DNA of 64,000 bases from Halorarius halobius (GCF_024298865.1 NZ_CP101161.1:3059227-3123226); one strand, 5' to 3'; shown: positions 24,419 through 35,440, numbered from the stretch's first letter. Program-made: numbers and translations. Notes: generated from the sequence alone by a model not told the origin.

Positions 24419-26158
24419 ATGCGCAACGCGACCATCGTCTGCACGCTGGGGCCGGCGTCGGACGACGAGGCGACGATTCGTGAACTGGTCGACGCCGGCA
24501 TGGCCGTCGCGCGGCTCAACGCCAGCCACGGCGACACCGACCAGCGCAGACACGTCGTCGAGCGCGTCCGTTCCGTCGACGCCGACAGCGAGGCGACGGT
24601 GTCGGTGATGCTCGACCTCCCCGGCCCGGAGATACGCACCGCACCGCTCGACGCCCCCATACAGGTCGAGACGGGCACCGAGGTCCGGTTCGTCGCCGGG
24701 GAGACGGCCACCCCCGAGGTGGTCGGACTCTCGACGGCGCTGGAGGGCGTGACGGCGGGCGACACGGTGCTTCTCGACGACGGGCGCATCGAGACGGTCG
24801 TCCGGCGGGTCGACGACGACGGCGTCGTCGCGGAGGTGCTCGACGGGGGACAGCTCGGCGGGCGCAAGGGCGTCAACGTCCCGGGCGTCGACCTCGGGCT
24901 GGACGTGGTCACCGAGCGCGACGAGCCGGAACTCGCCCTCGCCGCGGAGACGGGCGTCGACTTCGTCGCCGCGAGTTTCGTCCGCGACGCCGATGACGTC
25001 TACCGCGTGAGCGAGGCGCTGGAGGAACGCGGTGCGGACGTGCCCGTGATAGCGAAGATAGAGCGGGCCGACGCCGTCGAGAATCTCGAGGAGATACTCG
25101 AGGCGGCGTACGGCGTGATGGTCGCCCGCGGCGACCTGGGCGTCGAGTGTCCGCTGGAGGAGGTGCCGCTCATCCAGAAGCGCATCGTCCGCCGGAGTCT
25201 GGCGGCGGGCGTCCCGGTCATCACCGCGACGGAGATGCTCGACTCGATGGTCCACGAGCGGCGGCCCACCCGCGCGGAGGCGACCGACGTGGCGAACGCG
25301 GTGCTCGACGGCACCGACGCGGTGATGCTGTCGGGTGAGACGGCAGTGGGCGACCACCCCGTCCGTGTCGTCGAGACGATGGACCGCATCGTCCGCGACG
25401 TGGAGGCGAGCGACGAGTTCGCGGAGACGCGCGAACAGCGGGTGCCGGCGGCCGGCGCCTCGACGACGGACGCGCTGGCGCGGTCGGCCCGCTATCTCGC
25501 CCGCGACGTGGGCGCGACGGGCGTCGTCGTCGCCAGCGAATCCGGCTACACCGCACGGAAGGTCGCCAAGTACCGGCCCGCCGTGCCGGTGGTCGCGGTG
25601 ACTCCCCGAGACGAGGTCCGTCGACGGCTGACGCTGTCGTGGGGCGTCTCGCCACGGTACGCCGACCTGCCGGCCGACGGCGCGGACGCGGTCATCCGCC
25701 ACACGGTCGACGAGGCGCTCGACTCGGGCATCGTCGCCAGCGGCGACACCGTCGTCGGCCTCGCGGGGATGCTCACCGAGTTCGAGGCCGACACCGCCAA
25801 CACGCTCAAGGTCCACGTCGCCGCCGCGACGGTCGCCTCGGGCCGGAGCGTGACGACCGGTCGCGCCGTCGGCTCCGTGTTCAGGACCACTGACGGCGAC
25901 CTGACCGACGCGCCCGAGGACGCGGTGGTCGTCGTCGACGAGACGTTCGACGCCGCCTTCGAGGGGCCGCTAGACGCGGTGGCGGCGTTCGTGTCGGCCC
26001 GCTCGGGGCTGACCGGCTACGCCGCGCAGGTGGCCCGCGAACTCGGCGTGCCGATGGTCTCGGACGCCCCGCTCCCCGCCGACGTCGAGGACGGCGACAC
26101 CGTGACCGTCGACGGCGAGCGGGGCGTCGTGTACGCCGGCGAGGTGACGGAGCCGTGA
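24419..26158 (+). CDS. pyk: pyruvate kinase with C-terminal swivelling domain
   Basis: A 579-residue pyruvate kinase: phosphoenolpyruvate plus ADP gives pyruvate plus ATP. The N-terminal barrel has TIVCTLGPAS and RLNASHGD; the catalytic region has IAKIERADAVEN, VARGDLGVE and the PVITATEMLDSM substrate loop. A C-terminal extension (about 465-579) resembles the PEP-utiliser swivelling domain, but the helix that should carry the phospho-His reads GLTGYAAQVARE, with Tyr534 instead of His, so it is probably catalytically silent. It forms an operon with BolA upstream and the ROK kinase downstream (4-bp GTGA overlap). Confidence 0.96.
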   Translation: MRNATIVCTLGPASDDEATIRELVDAGMAVARLNASHGDTDQRRHVVERVRSVDADSEATVSVMLDLPGPEIRTAPLDAPIQVETGTEVRFVAGETATPEVVGLSTALEGVTAGDTVLLDDGRIETVVRRVDDDGVVAEVLDGGQLGGRKGVNVPGVDLGLDVVTERDEPELALAAETGVDFVAASFVRDADDVYRVSEALEERGADVPVIAKIERADAVENLEEILEAAYGVMVARGDLGVECPLEEVPLIQKRIVRRSLAAGVPVITATEMLDSMVHERRPTRAEATDVANAVLDGTDAVMLSGETAVGDHPVRVVETMDRIVRDVEASDEFAETREQRVPAAGASTTDALARSARYLARDVGATGVVVASESGYTARKVAKYRPAVPVVAVTPRDEVRRRLTLSWGVSPRYADLPADGADAVIRHTVDEALDSGIVASGDTVVGLAGMLTEFEADTANTLKVHVAAATVASGRSVTTGRAVGSVFRTTDGDLTDAPEDAVVVVDETFDAAFEGPLDAVAAFVSARSGLTGYAAQVARELGVPMVSDAPLPADVEDGDTVTVDGERGVVYAGEVTEP

Positions 26159-27081
26159 GCGGGGAGCCACGGTACGCCGGCATCGACGTGGGGGCGACGA
26201 ACACCCGCGCCGTCGTCGCGAACGCGACCGGCGAGGTCCGGGGCCGCGCCCGCGACCGGACGACCCGGGTGAGCGACGGGGACAGGGTGGCCGAGGAGGT
26301 CGTCGGAGTCCTCCGGGAGGCCTGTGGGGGGGCCGGCGTCGGACCGGATGACCTGAAGGCGGTCGGTATCGGCGCAATCGGCCCGCAGGACGACAGGGGC
26401 GGGGTGGTCGACCCGCCGAACCATCCGGCCGACAGAATCCCGCTCGTCGCGGCCGTCGAGGCGGCTACTGGTGCGTCGGTTCGGCTCCGCAACGACGCCG
26501 TCGCGGGCGTCATCGCGGAACGGCGGTTCGCCGACGCGCCCGACAACGCCGTCTACCTGACACTGTCGTCGGGCGTCGGCGCCGGCGTCGTCGTCGACGG
26601 CCACGTCCTCACCGGGAGCGGAGGTAACGCCGCCGAAGTGGGCCACATCACGGTCGACTCGACCGGCGCGGTGGCCTGTGGCTGTGGGGGCCGCGGCCAC
26701 TGGGAGGCGTACGCCGCGGGGACCAACCTCCCGGCGTACGCTCGGCACGTCCACGGCGAGGGCGTCGAGACGGACCTCGACCTCGGGGAGGTGACGGCGC
26801 CCGACCTGTTCGCGGCTCCCGACGACCCGCTAGCGGCCGAGGTGCTCGACCGACTCGCCCGCTGGAACACGCTCGGCGCGGCGGCGCTCGTCCACGCGTA
26901 CGCCCCGGACCTCGTCTCCGTCGGCGGTGCCGTCGCGTGCAACAACCCGGCGGCGGTCGTCGACCCCGTGCGCGAACGCCTCCCCGACCACGTCGTCACG
27001 AGTGTGCCGGAGGTCCGGGTGACGCCGCTGGGCGACGAGGTGGTCGTCCGGGGGGCACTCGCGCTCGCGTTGCCCGAGTAG
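26155..27081 (+). CDS. ROK-family sugar kinase (glucokinase-like)
   Basis: A 308-residue ROK kinase. The N-terminal ATP site is GIDVGATNTRAVV (5-17). The sugar-binding Asp is in RLRNDAVAG. The zinc motif of ROK proteins, CGCGGRGHWEAY, has a full Cys set and the upstream His in EVGHI. Haloarchaeal homologues are ATP glucokinases, the first step of the semi-phosphorylative Entner-Doudoroff variant, but other hexoses are possible. It starts with GTG overlapping the pyruvate kinase stop by 4 bp; the coupling of an early and a final glycolytic kinase supports a role in sugar catabolism. Confidence 0.9.
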   Translation: MSGEPRYAGIDVGATNTRAVVANATGEVRGRARDRTTRVSDGDRVAEEVVGVLREACGGAGVGPDDLKAVGIGAIGPQDDRGGVVDPPNHPADRIPLVAAVEAATGASVRLRNDAVAGVIAERRFADAPDNAVYLTLSSGVGAGVVVDGHVLTGSGGNAAEVGHITVDSTGAVACGCGGRGHWEAYAAGTNLPAYARHVHGEGVETDLDLGEVTAPDLFAAPDDPLAAEVLDRLARWNTLGAAALVHAYAPDLVSVGGAVACNNPAAVVDPVRERLPDHVVTSVPEVRVTPLGDEVVVRGALALALPE

Positions 27082-27082
27082 G

Positions 27083-28624
27083 TCAGGGCTCGTCGTCGCG
27101 GGCCCAGTCGAGCGACCGCTCGACGGCCTCGCCCCACCGCTCGTACCGGCGGTCGGCCTCCGCGGGGTCCATCTCGGGCGTGAACGTCCGGTCCACGGCC
27201 CAGTTCTCCCGGAGTGCGTCAAGCGAGTCCCAGTAGCCGACGGCCAGCCCCGCGGCGTACGCCGCGCCGAGCGCCGTCGTCTCGTCGACCACCGGGCGGA
27301 CGATGTCGGTGCCGAGCACGTCCGCCTGCAACCCACAGAGGAAGTCGTTGCGCACGGCACCGCCGTCGACGCGGAGCGACCGGGTCTCGATGCCGGCGTC
27401 GGCCTCCATCGCCTCGGTCACGTCCCGCGTCTGGAACGCGATGGCCTCCAGCGTCGCGCGGACGAGATGTTCGCGGCGGGTCCCCCGAGTAATGCCGACG
27501 ACGGTGCCGCGGGCGCGGCCATCCCAGTGGGGCGCACCCAGTCCCGTGAACGCGGGAACGACGTAGACGCCGTCCGTCGAGTCGACCGACCGGGCCAGCG
27601 CCGCCGTCTCCGCGGGGTCGTCGACGAGGGACACGTCCTCCAGCCACTCGATGGCCGCGCCGGTGACGAAGATGGAGCCTTCGAGCGCGTACCGTGGCGG
27701 TTCGCCCGCGCGCTGGAACGCGACAGTCGTGAGCAGGCCGTGGTCGCTTTCGACGGCCCGCTCGCCGGTGTTCATCAGGAGAAACGACCCCGTGCCGTAG
27801 GTGTTCTTCGCGTCGCCGGCGTCGAAGCAGGTCTGCCCGAACAGCGCGGCCTGTTGGTCGCCGAGTGCGGCGGCCACCGGCACCGCGGCACCGAGGAACC
27901 CGTCGGCGTCGGTGTGGCCGTACGGCTCCACGGGACTGGACGGCCGCACTTCGGGCAACACCGCCTCGGGAACGCGGAACTCCGCTAGCAACTCCGGGTC
28001 CCACGCGAGGTCGTGGATGTCGAACAGCATCGTCCGCGAGGCGTTCGTGACGTCGGTGACGTGCTCGCCGGTCAGCTTGTACGTCAGCCACGCGTCGACC
28101 GTGCCGAACAGTAGTTCGCCCGCCTCGGCCCGGTCGCGGACGCTCCCCACGCCGGGGCGGTCCGGCTCTATCGGGTCCGCGTGGTCGAGGAGCCACTCTA
28201 GTTTCGTCGCGGAGAAGTACGCGTCCGGTTCGAGCCCCGTGCGCTTGCGTATCCACTCGGCGTCGCCGCTGGCCTCGAGCCGTTCGATTCGGTCGGTCGT
28301 CCGCCGGTCCTGCCAGACGATGGCGTCGTGGACCGGCTCGCCGGTGTCGGCGTCCCACAGGACGGTCGTCTCCCGCTGGTTCGTGATGCCCACTGCCGCG
28401 AGCTGGTCGGCGTCGATGCCCGCCTCCGACAGCGCCGCCTGTACGGTCGCTTTCGTGTTCGCCCACAACTCGGTCGGGTCGTGTTCGACCCATCCCGGCT
28501 CGGGGTAGTGCTGTTCGTGTCGCTCGTAGGCGTCCGCAACCACCTGCCCCGCGTGGTCGAACACCACGAACCGCGTGCCTGTCGTCCCCTGGTCTATCGC
28601 GCCGACGTAGCTGTCCTCGGTCAT
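27083..28624 (-). CDS. glpK: glycerol kinase
   Basis: A 513-residue FGGY-family kinase that phosphorylates glycerol to sn-glycerol 3-phosphate with ATP. The N-terminal GAIDQGTTGTRFVVFD (phosphate 1) is present, as are the glycerol-contact RETTVLWD and Asp in the NTYGTGSF neighbourhood, and the C-terminal DGGAVRNDFLCGLQAD adenosine motif. The length is normal. It is divergent from the GlpA-like dehydrogenase, sharing a 117-bp regulatory region, which supports a glycerol-use module. It converges on the ROK kinase with 1 bp between. Glycerol is a main carbon source for haloarchaea in brines (from Dunaliella). Confidence 0.97.
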   Translation of the reverse strand: MTEDSYVGAIDQGTTGTRFVVFDHAGQVVADAYERHEQHYPEPGWVEHDPTELWANTKATVQAALSEAGIDADQLAAVGITNQRETTVLWDADTGEPVHDAIVWQDRRTTDRIERLEASGDAEWIRKRTGLEPDAYFSATKLEWLLDHADPIEPDRPGVGSVRDRAEAGELLFGTVDAWLTYKLTGEHVTDVTNASRTMLFDIHDLAWDPELLAEFRVPEAVLPEVRPSSPVEPYGHTDADGFLGAAVPVAAALGDQQAALFGQTCFDAGDAKNTYGTGSFLLMNTGERAVESDHGLLTTVAFQRAGEPPRYALEGSIFVTGAAIEWLEDVSLVDDPAETAALARSVDSTDGVYVVPAFTGLGAPHWDGRARGTVVGITRGTRREHLVRATLEAIAFQTRDVTEAMEADAGIETRSLRVDGGAVRNDFLCGLQADVLGTDIVRPVVDETTALGAAYAAGLAVGYWDSLDALRENWAVDRTFTPEMDPAEADRRYERWGEAVERSLDWARDDEP

Positions 28625-28671
28625 GGCGTCCCGACCGCACTCGGCGGTCCTGCCGGAACGTCCCCGAACAG

Positions 28672-28681
28672 CGGATTAAAG
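28672..28681. promoter_or_regulatory. AT-rich centre of the glpK / GlpA-like divergent promoter
   Basis: The stretch gattaaagct is the only AT-rich block in the 117-bp divergent gap, about 50 bp before glpK and 60 bp before the dehydrogenase gene. It could serve as TATA box for either direction; both mRNAs would have short leaders. Confidence 0.35.
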
Positions 28682-28741
28682 CTTCCGCGGGGCCGCGACG
28701 ACAGGCCCAAGTGGGTCGCCGGCCCACCCTCGGGCGACCGA

Positions 28742-29944
28742 ATGACATCCACATCGGCGGTCGTAGTCGGCGGCGGCGCGACGGGGACCGGCATCGCCCG
28801 CGAGTTGGCGACGCGAGGGGTGGACGTGACGCTCGTCGAACGTGGCCGCCTCGCGGACGGGGCCAGCGGTGCGATGCACGGGCTCTGTCACTCGGGGGCC
28901 CGCTACGCCGTCTCCGACCCCGAATCGGCCCGTGCCTGCATCGCGGAGAACCGCGTCCTCCGGGAGATAGCGCCACACTGTCTGGAGGACACGGGCGGGC
29001 TGTTCGTCTCGCTCCCGTCGGACCCCGACGGCTACCTCGGCGACCTCGAAACAGCCTGCCGCGACTGTGACATCCCGGTCGAACGGCTCGACGGGGCGGC
29101 CGCCCGCGAGCGGGAACCGGCGCTCGCGCCCGACGTCGAGGCCGCGCTCGCGGTGCCCGACGCCGCCGTCGACCCGGTTCGGCTGGTCGCGGCGACCGCA
29201 CTCGCGGCTGAAGATGCGGGCGCGGACATCCGCGACCGGACGGCCGTGACCGACGTGCTCGTCGAGGGGGACCGCGCCGTCGGCGTCGAACTCGACGCCG
29301 ACGAACGGCTCCGGGCCGACTGTATCGTCAACGCCGGCGGCGCGTGGGCCGGGCAGGTGGCCGCGCTCGCGGACGTCGATGTGTCGATGGCGCCCTCACG
29401 GGGCGCGATGGCCGTCGTCGACCGGTGTGTCGACGCCGTCGTGAACCGCTGTCGGCCGAAGACGTCCGGCGACATCGTGGTGCCCAGCGGCTCGGCGGCC
29501 ATCCTCGGGACGACCGACGTGGCCGTCGACGACCCCGACGACTACCCGACCGAGGAGTGGGAACTCGACCTCCTGTTCGAGGAACTGTCGCCGGTGGTGC
29601 CCGCGCTGGCCGAGGCGGACCTCGACGGCGCCTACTGGGGCGTCCGGCCGCTGTACGAACCGAACGCCGACGCGGACGGGCCGACGGCGCTCTCGCGGGG
29701 GTTCAGTCTCCTCGACCACGCCGACCGCGACGGCCGGCCGGGGCTGGTCAGCGTCGTCGGCGGGAAACTGACGACGTACCGGGCGATGGCCGAGGCGACG
29801 GCGGACCTCGTCGCGGACCGGTTGGGCGTCGACGCCGACTCGGTGACCACGGAGCGGCCGCTTCCGGGCCACGACGACCCCGCACGGCTCGATGCGGCGC
29901 TCGACCGGTTCGACCTCGACGGGTTGACGGACCGACACGCCTGA
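28742..29944 (+). CDS. GlpA-like FAD-dependent glycerol-3-phosphate dehydrogenase, short form
   Basis: A 400-residue DAO-family flavoprotein. The FAD motif VVVGGGATGTGIARELATRG (7-26) and the GlpA/GlpD-type ASGAMHGLCHSGARYAV segment are present. NAGGAWAGQVA, FSLLDHADRDG and GGKLTTYRAMAEATADLV lie further on. Typical GlpA (about 540-580 residues) has a C-terminal BFD-like iron-sulphur domain; it is missing here. No glpB or glpC gene follows; the next gene is fumC. It may be a soluble glycerol-3-phosphate or 2-hydroxyacid oxidase/dehydrogenase. Divergence from glpK supports sn-glycerol 3-phosphate to dihydroxyacetone phosphate. Confidence 0.85.
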   Translation: MTSTSAVVVGGGATGTGIARELATRGVDVTLVERGRLADGASGAMHGLCHSGARYAVSDPESARACIAENRVLREIAPHCLEDTGGLFVSLPSDPDGYLGDLETACRDCDIPVERLDGAAAREREPALAPDVEAALAVPDAAVDPVRLVAATALAAEDAGADIRDRTAVTDVLVEGDRAVGVELDADERLRADCIVNAGGAWAGQVAALADVDVSMAPSRGAMAVVDRCVDAVVNRCRPKTSGDIVVPSGSAAILGTTDVAVDDPDDYPTEEWELDLLFEELSPVVPALAEADLDGAYWGVRPLYEPNADADGPTALSRGFSLLDHADRDGRPGLVSVVGGKLTTYRAMAEATADLVADRLGVDADSVTTERPLPGHDDPARLDAALDRFDLDGLTDRHA

Positions 29945-30029
29945 CCGGCGCGTCCGACCGCCAGTCGTGACGGCGGCCACGTCCGCCCGTTTCGGTGGCT
30001 TTTACCTCGGACCCCGCGACCGCTCGACC

Positions 30030-31442
30030 ATGAGCGACGACGAAGACTACCGCGTCGAACAGGACAGCCTCGGGGAGATGCAGGTGCCCGCGGACGCCTA
30101 CTGGGGGGCACAGACCCAGCGCGCCGTCGAGAACTTCCCCATCTCGGGTATCACCTTCTCGCGGCGGTTCGTCCGCGCGCTCGGCATCGTGAAGAAGGCC
30201 GCCGCGCAGGCGAACAACGACCTCGGCTTACTGGACGACGAGCAGGCCGACGCCATCGTCGCGGCGGCCGACGAGGTCATCGCCGGCGACCACGACGACC
30301 AGTTCCCGGTCGACGTGTTCCAGACCGGCTCCGGCACCTCCTCGAACATGAACGCCAACGAGGTCATCGCCAACCGTGCGGCGGAGATACTCGGCAAGGA
30401 GATCGGCGACCGGGTCGTCCACCCGAACGACCACGTCAACTACGGCCAGTCGTCGAACGACGTCATTCCGACGGCGATGCACGTCGCCTCGCTGGAGGCC
30501 GCCGAGAAGGACCTCCTACCCGCGCTGGAGACGCTCGCGGACGCGCTCGGCGAGAAGGAAGAGGAGTTCGACGACGTGGTCAAGACGGGCCGCACGCACC
30601 TCCAGGACGCCACCCCCGTCCGTCTCGGCCAGGAGTTCGGCGGCTACCGCACCCAGGTCGAGAAGGGCATCGCGCGGGTCGAGGACAGCCGCGACCGCCT
30701 CGCGGAACTCGCGCTCGGCGGGACGGCCGTCGGCACGGGGCTGAACACCCATCCCGAGTTCCCCGAGAGGGCCGCCGACTACATCGCCGAGGAGACCGGC
30801 ATCGCGTTCCGCGAGGCCGACGACCACTTCGAGGCGCAGGCGGCTCACGACGCGATGAACGAGGCCCACGGCGCACTGCGGACGGTCGCGGGCAGTCTCA
30901 ACAAGATAGCCAACGACCTCCGTCTGCTGGCGTCCGGCCCGCGCAACGGCCTCGGCGAAATCGACCAGCCGGAGAACCAGCCCGGTTCCTCCATCATGCC
31001 AGGGAAAATCAACCCGGTCGTCGCGGAGGCCGTCAACCAGGTCCACAAGCAGGTCGTCGGCAACGACGCCGCCGTCAACGCGGGCGCCGCCGAGGGGCAG
31101 ATAGACCTCAACCTCTACAAGCCAGTGCTGGCGCACAACTACCTCGAATCGGCCCACCTGCTGACGAACGCCAGCGAGACGTTCGCCGAGCGGTTCGTCG
31201 CCAAACTGGAGGCCGACGAGGAGACCTGCGAGGCGCAGGTCGAGCAGTCGATGGCGCTGGCGACGGCGCTCAACCCGACCATCGGCTACGACAAGGCCTC
31301 GAAGGTCGCGAAGAAGGCGCTCGACGAGGGGAAGACCGTCAAACAGGTCGTCGTCGAGGAGGGCTACCTCTCCGAGGAGGAGGCCGAGGAGGTGCTCGAC
31401 CCCGAGAAGATGACCCACCGGGTCATCCTCGGGGACGACTGA
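30030..31442 (+). CDS. fumC: fumarate hydratase class II
   Basis: A 470-residue class II fumarase: fumarate to L-malate in the citric acid cycle. The signature GSSIMPGKINPV carries the catalytic Ser. Upstream regions TGSGTSSNMNANEV, GQSSNDVIPTAMH and KTGRTHLQDATPV build the tetrameric active site. ATG 30030 was chosen: a TATA-like cttttacc (29999-30006) lies about 25 bp upstream, so the mRNA is leaderless. The 3' end overlaps the convergent lipoprotein gene by 20 bp. Confidence 0.97.
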   Translation: MSDDEDYRVEQDSLGEMQVPADAYWGAQTQRAVENFPISGITFSRRFVRALGIVKKAAAQANNDLGLLDDEQADAIVAAADEVIAGDHDDQFPVDVFQTGSGTSSNMNANEVIANRAAEILGKEIGDRVVHPNDHVNYGQSSNDVIPTAMHVASLEAAEKDLLPALETLADALGEKEEEFDDVVKTGRTHLQDATPVRLGQEFGGYRTQVEKGIARVEDSRDRLAELALGGTAVGTGLNTHPEFPERAADYIAEETGIAFREADDHFEAQAAHDAMNEAHGALRTVAGSLNKIANDLRLLASGPRNGLGEIDQPENQPGSSIMPGKINPVVAEAVNQVHKQVVGNDAAVNAGAAEGQIDLNLYKPVLAHNYLESAHLLTNASETFAERFVAKLEADEETCEAQVEQSMALATALNPTIGYDKASKVAKKALDEGKTVKQVVVEEGYLSEEEAEEVLDPEKMTHRVILGDD

Positions 31443-32244
31443 GGTCGGTCGCAGTCGCGTTCACCGCGGTGGTCGGCGAGGTCGCGGCCGTCGCCGTCTC
31501 CGTCGAGCCGTTCGCCCACGGAGGCGGCGTCACGCTGGCCGGCGGCGAACCGAGCCGGTACGTGGCGAAGTTGACCCGACCGTTGCGCACGTACAGCGCG
31601 TCGAACCGGCGGACGACGCCCGTCGACGAGACCATCGCCGTCACCCGGTAGTCGACACCCTCGACGGCGCGGCTCCCGTTGCCCCGAACCAGCGCGCTCC
31701 CGTTGTCGAACGCCCGGACGCTCGCCGTCCCCACCGCGAGATACTGGCCCACCACGTCGCCCGCGAGCCGCGCCCCGTACGCGGTGTCGTTGGGGCGGAA
31801 CGGCCGGCGGCTCGTGCCGTTCCCCGTCCTGAACAGGACCCGGTCGGAGTCGGCGTAGCGGGCACGCTGGAACGTCGTGACCGAGAGACCGCCGCCCCGT
31901 TCGGTGAGCCGCTGTCTGACCACGCTGTACCGGCGGGGACCGGTCGCCTCGACGGTGACCCGAGGCCCGACGTACACCGCGCCGAGACCCGGCTCCGGCC
32001 GGCCGATGCGGCGGTCGAACTGGTACCGGTAGCTCGACCCTCGTAGTGCGCGCTCGTGGGCGGCCGACAGTGCCGTCGCGTTCACGGACCGTTCGCGGAG
32101 CCCCGGCGGGTACTGGGTCGGGTCCTCTGTCGGCACCGGCGCGGGCGTCACCGACGGGCGGGGCGACGAGACGGCGTCCGGGCCGGTGACCCCACCACAC
32201 CCCGCGAGCAGAAGCGCCGCGACGACGAGAAGCGCCCGTCTCAC
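31423..32244 (-). CDS. haloarchaeal lipoprotein (paralogue of 37320-38213)
   Basis: A 273-residue lipoprotein. A Sec-type signal ends in lipobox LLAGCGG (Cys about 16), followed by a Ser/Thr/Pro linker. The body (about 50-235) is beta-rich with several N-x-S/T sites and no catalytic motif; the C-terminal 40 residues are Thr/Ala-rich. Layout and segments (LSAAHERAL, YRFS/YRYQFDRR, V.R...ERG, VVRRFDALY) match the lipoprotein at 37320, so they are paralogues of a haloarchaeal family of unknown function. It overlaps the end of fumC by 20 bp on the other strand. Confidence 0.82.
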   Translation of the reverse strand: MRRALLVVAALLLAGCGGVTGPDAVSSPRPSVTPAPVPTEDPTQYPPGLRERSVNATALSAAHERALRGSSYRYQFDRRIGRPEPGLGAVYVGPRVTVEATGPRRYSVVRQRLTERGGGLSVTTFQRARYADSDRVLFRTGNGTSRRPFRPNDTAYGARLAGDVVGQYLAVGTASVRAFDNGSALVRGNGSRAVEGVDYRVTAMVSSTGVVRRFDALYVRNGRVNFATYRLGSPPASVTPPPWANGSTETATAATSPTTAVNATATDLSRPRG

Positions 32245-32382
32245 GCCTCCCTTTCCGGCGGCCGCGGCAAGTGCCCGCGAGTTCCGGCCCGTGTTGCCGC
32301 CATCCCGGTCGAGCCGTCACAGGTGGCCGTGACATCTGCCGAAAGGCGCAGGCGAATCCCGTCGACGCCCGTGCGGTCGTCC

Positions 32383-32853
32383 ATGGCAACGGAGACTGCA
32401 GGGTCGGCCTCGGGCACGGAGGCCACGCAGGTGGCGATGGTCGACCCACGGGCCCCCCGGTTCGGGCAGACGGTTACGGCGGCGGGAATGGCGGCGTTTC
32501 TGGCGACGCGGAACCCCGCGCCGCTGTTCGCCGTCGCGGCCGTCCTCGCCGTGAGCCTCCTGTCGGGCTGGCGGCTCGACCTCTACGGGTTCTTCTGGAA
32601 ACGCGTGATGGTGCCGTTCGTGGGGGCACCCGACGAGCGTGAAGCCGCCTCGCCACACCGCTTCGCCAAACTGATGGGTGCGACGTTCACCGTCGCGGCG
32701 AGCGCGCTGTGGCTCGCTGACCTCGCGCTCGCGGCGCTCCTCGTCGCCGCGATGGTGGGCACACTCGCGGCCGTCGCCGCCGCGCTCGACCTCTGTGTCG
32801 GCTGTCGGATGTACCGCCAGGTGCGGTTCTTCCGCGAGTTGGGCGTCGTCTGA
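32383..32853 (+). CDS. DUF4395 family membrane protein
   Basis: A 156-residue protein with a polar 15-residue N-terminus and four hydrophobic segments (about 29-45, 47-63, 103-118, 119-136). The FGQTVTAAG start, the WKRVMVPF loop with ASPHRFAKLMGATFT, and the DLCVGCRMY Cys pair match DUF4395. Such proteins often occur beside thioredoxin or rhodanese genes and the CxxC suggests redox activity, but the role is unknown. ATG 32383 was chosen over longer frames because homologous length begins there. Confidence 0.85.
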   Translation: MATETAGSASGTEATQVAMVDPRAPRFGQTVTAAGMAAFLATRNPAPLFAVAAVLAVSLLSGWRLDLYGFFWKRVMVPFVGAPDEREAASPHRFAKLMGATFTVAASALWLADLALAALLVAAMVGTLAAVAAALDLCVGCRMYRQVRFFRELGVV

Positions 32854-32893
32854 GCCTGGAGGACTTTTCTCCCTCGCGGTCGACGGACGGGGT

Positions 32894-33556
32894 ATGCACG
32901 ACGTCCCCCACGAGACAGTCGCTCGCCTCGCCCGCGGGCTCACCGAGACGGACGCGGTCATCGACGAGATGGACGCCCGCGCCGACCAGGCGGGGTTCCC
33001 GACCGTCGGCCCGGAGGTGGGCGCGTGGCTCCGCCTGCTCGCGCGGATGGTCGACGCCGAGCGCGTGTTCGAGTTCGGGTCGGGGTTCGGCTACTCGGCC
33101 TACTGGTTCGCCGATGCCCTGCCCGCCGACGGCGAACTCGTCTTGACCGAGGTGGACGAGAGCGAACTCGAGGACGCCCGCGAGTATCTGGAGCGGGGTG
33201 GCTACGCCGACCGCTGTCGGTTCGAGCACGGCGACGCGCTCGACGTTGTCGAGCGGTACGACGGGCCGTTCGACGCGGTGCTCATCGACCACGACAAGGA
33301 ACGCTATCCGGACGCGTTCGAGGCCGTCCGCGGGAAGGTCGCCCCCGGCGGCGTCGTGCTCGTCGACAACGCCATCACCGCGGGGCCGCTGGACGTCGAC
33401 GGCATCCTCGCGGGCCTGGAGGGCCGGGAGTACGACGCCGACGACGCAACGCAGGGGGTCGCGGACCTGCTGGTGGCGATGCGTGACGACCCCGCCTTCG
33501 AGACGGTCCTCCTGCCGCTTGGCGAGGGGGTCGCCGTCGGCTACCGCGTGGACTGA
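32894..33556 (+). CDS. O-methyltransferase family protein
   Basis: A 220-residue class I SAM methyltransferase of the COG4122/caffeoyl-CoA O-methyltransferase type. SAM motif I is VFEFGSGFGYSAYW (about 58-71). The metal-site Asp is in AVLIDHDKERYPD, followed by GGVVLVDNAITAG. It probably methylates a small phenolic or thiol compound; the substrate is unknown. It follows the DUF4395 gene with 40 bp between and may share its transcript. Confidence 0.9.
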   Translation: MHDVPHETVARLARGLTETDAVIDEMDARADQAGFPTVGPEVGAWLRLLARMVDAERVFEFGSGFGYSAYWFADALPADGELVLTEVDESELEDAREYLERGGYADRCRFEHGDALDVVERYDGPFDAVLIDHDKERYPDAFEAVRGKVAPGGVVLVDNAITAGPLDVDGILAGLEGREYDADDATQGVADLLVAMRDDPAFETVLLPLGEGVAVGYRVD

Positions 33557-33678
33557 CGCCGTACTGCGGCGTCGCCCACTCGTGGCAGATTACTGGCAAA
33601 TACCCGCCGGCATACGACGGTAGGCCGTTCATGCGGGTGGCAAGAATGAAGGCACGCGCGACCCGACTCCCTCACGCT

Positions 33679-35331
<1,653 letters not shown>

Positions 35332-35353
35332 CGCCGTTTCTCCCCGTTTTTCG
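35332..35353 (+). terminator. T-rich termination region after the acyl-CoA synthetase gene
   Basis: Directly after the stop codon the sequence runs through tttctcc and gtttttcg. Archaeal termination needs only a T-run, without a hairpin, so this is a plausible terminator. Confidence 0.4.
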
Positions 35354-35440
35354 TCCGCCGAGCAACTGCCGGACACCTATCATGTCATGCGGTACCGTTC
35401 CACAGATTAACGTTTCAGTCCGGCGCTCCAACCGCCGCCG

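Noticed and set aside
27219..29201. 660-codon open frame opposite and across the glycerol kinase start
   Set aside because: Very Arg/Gly/Pro-rich translation, no motifs; it overlaps glpK in another frame. In DNA this GC-rich long empty frames arise by chance.
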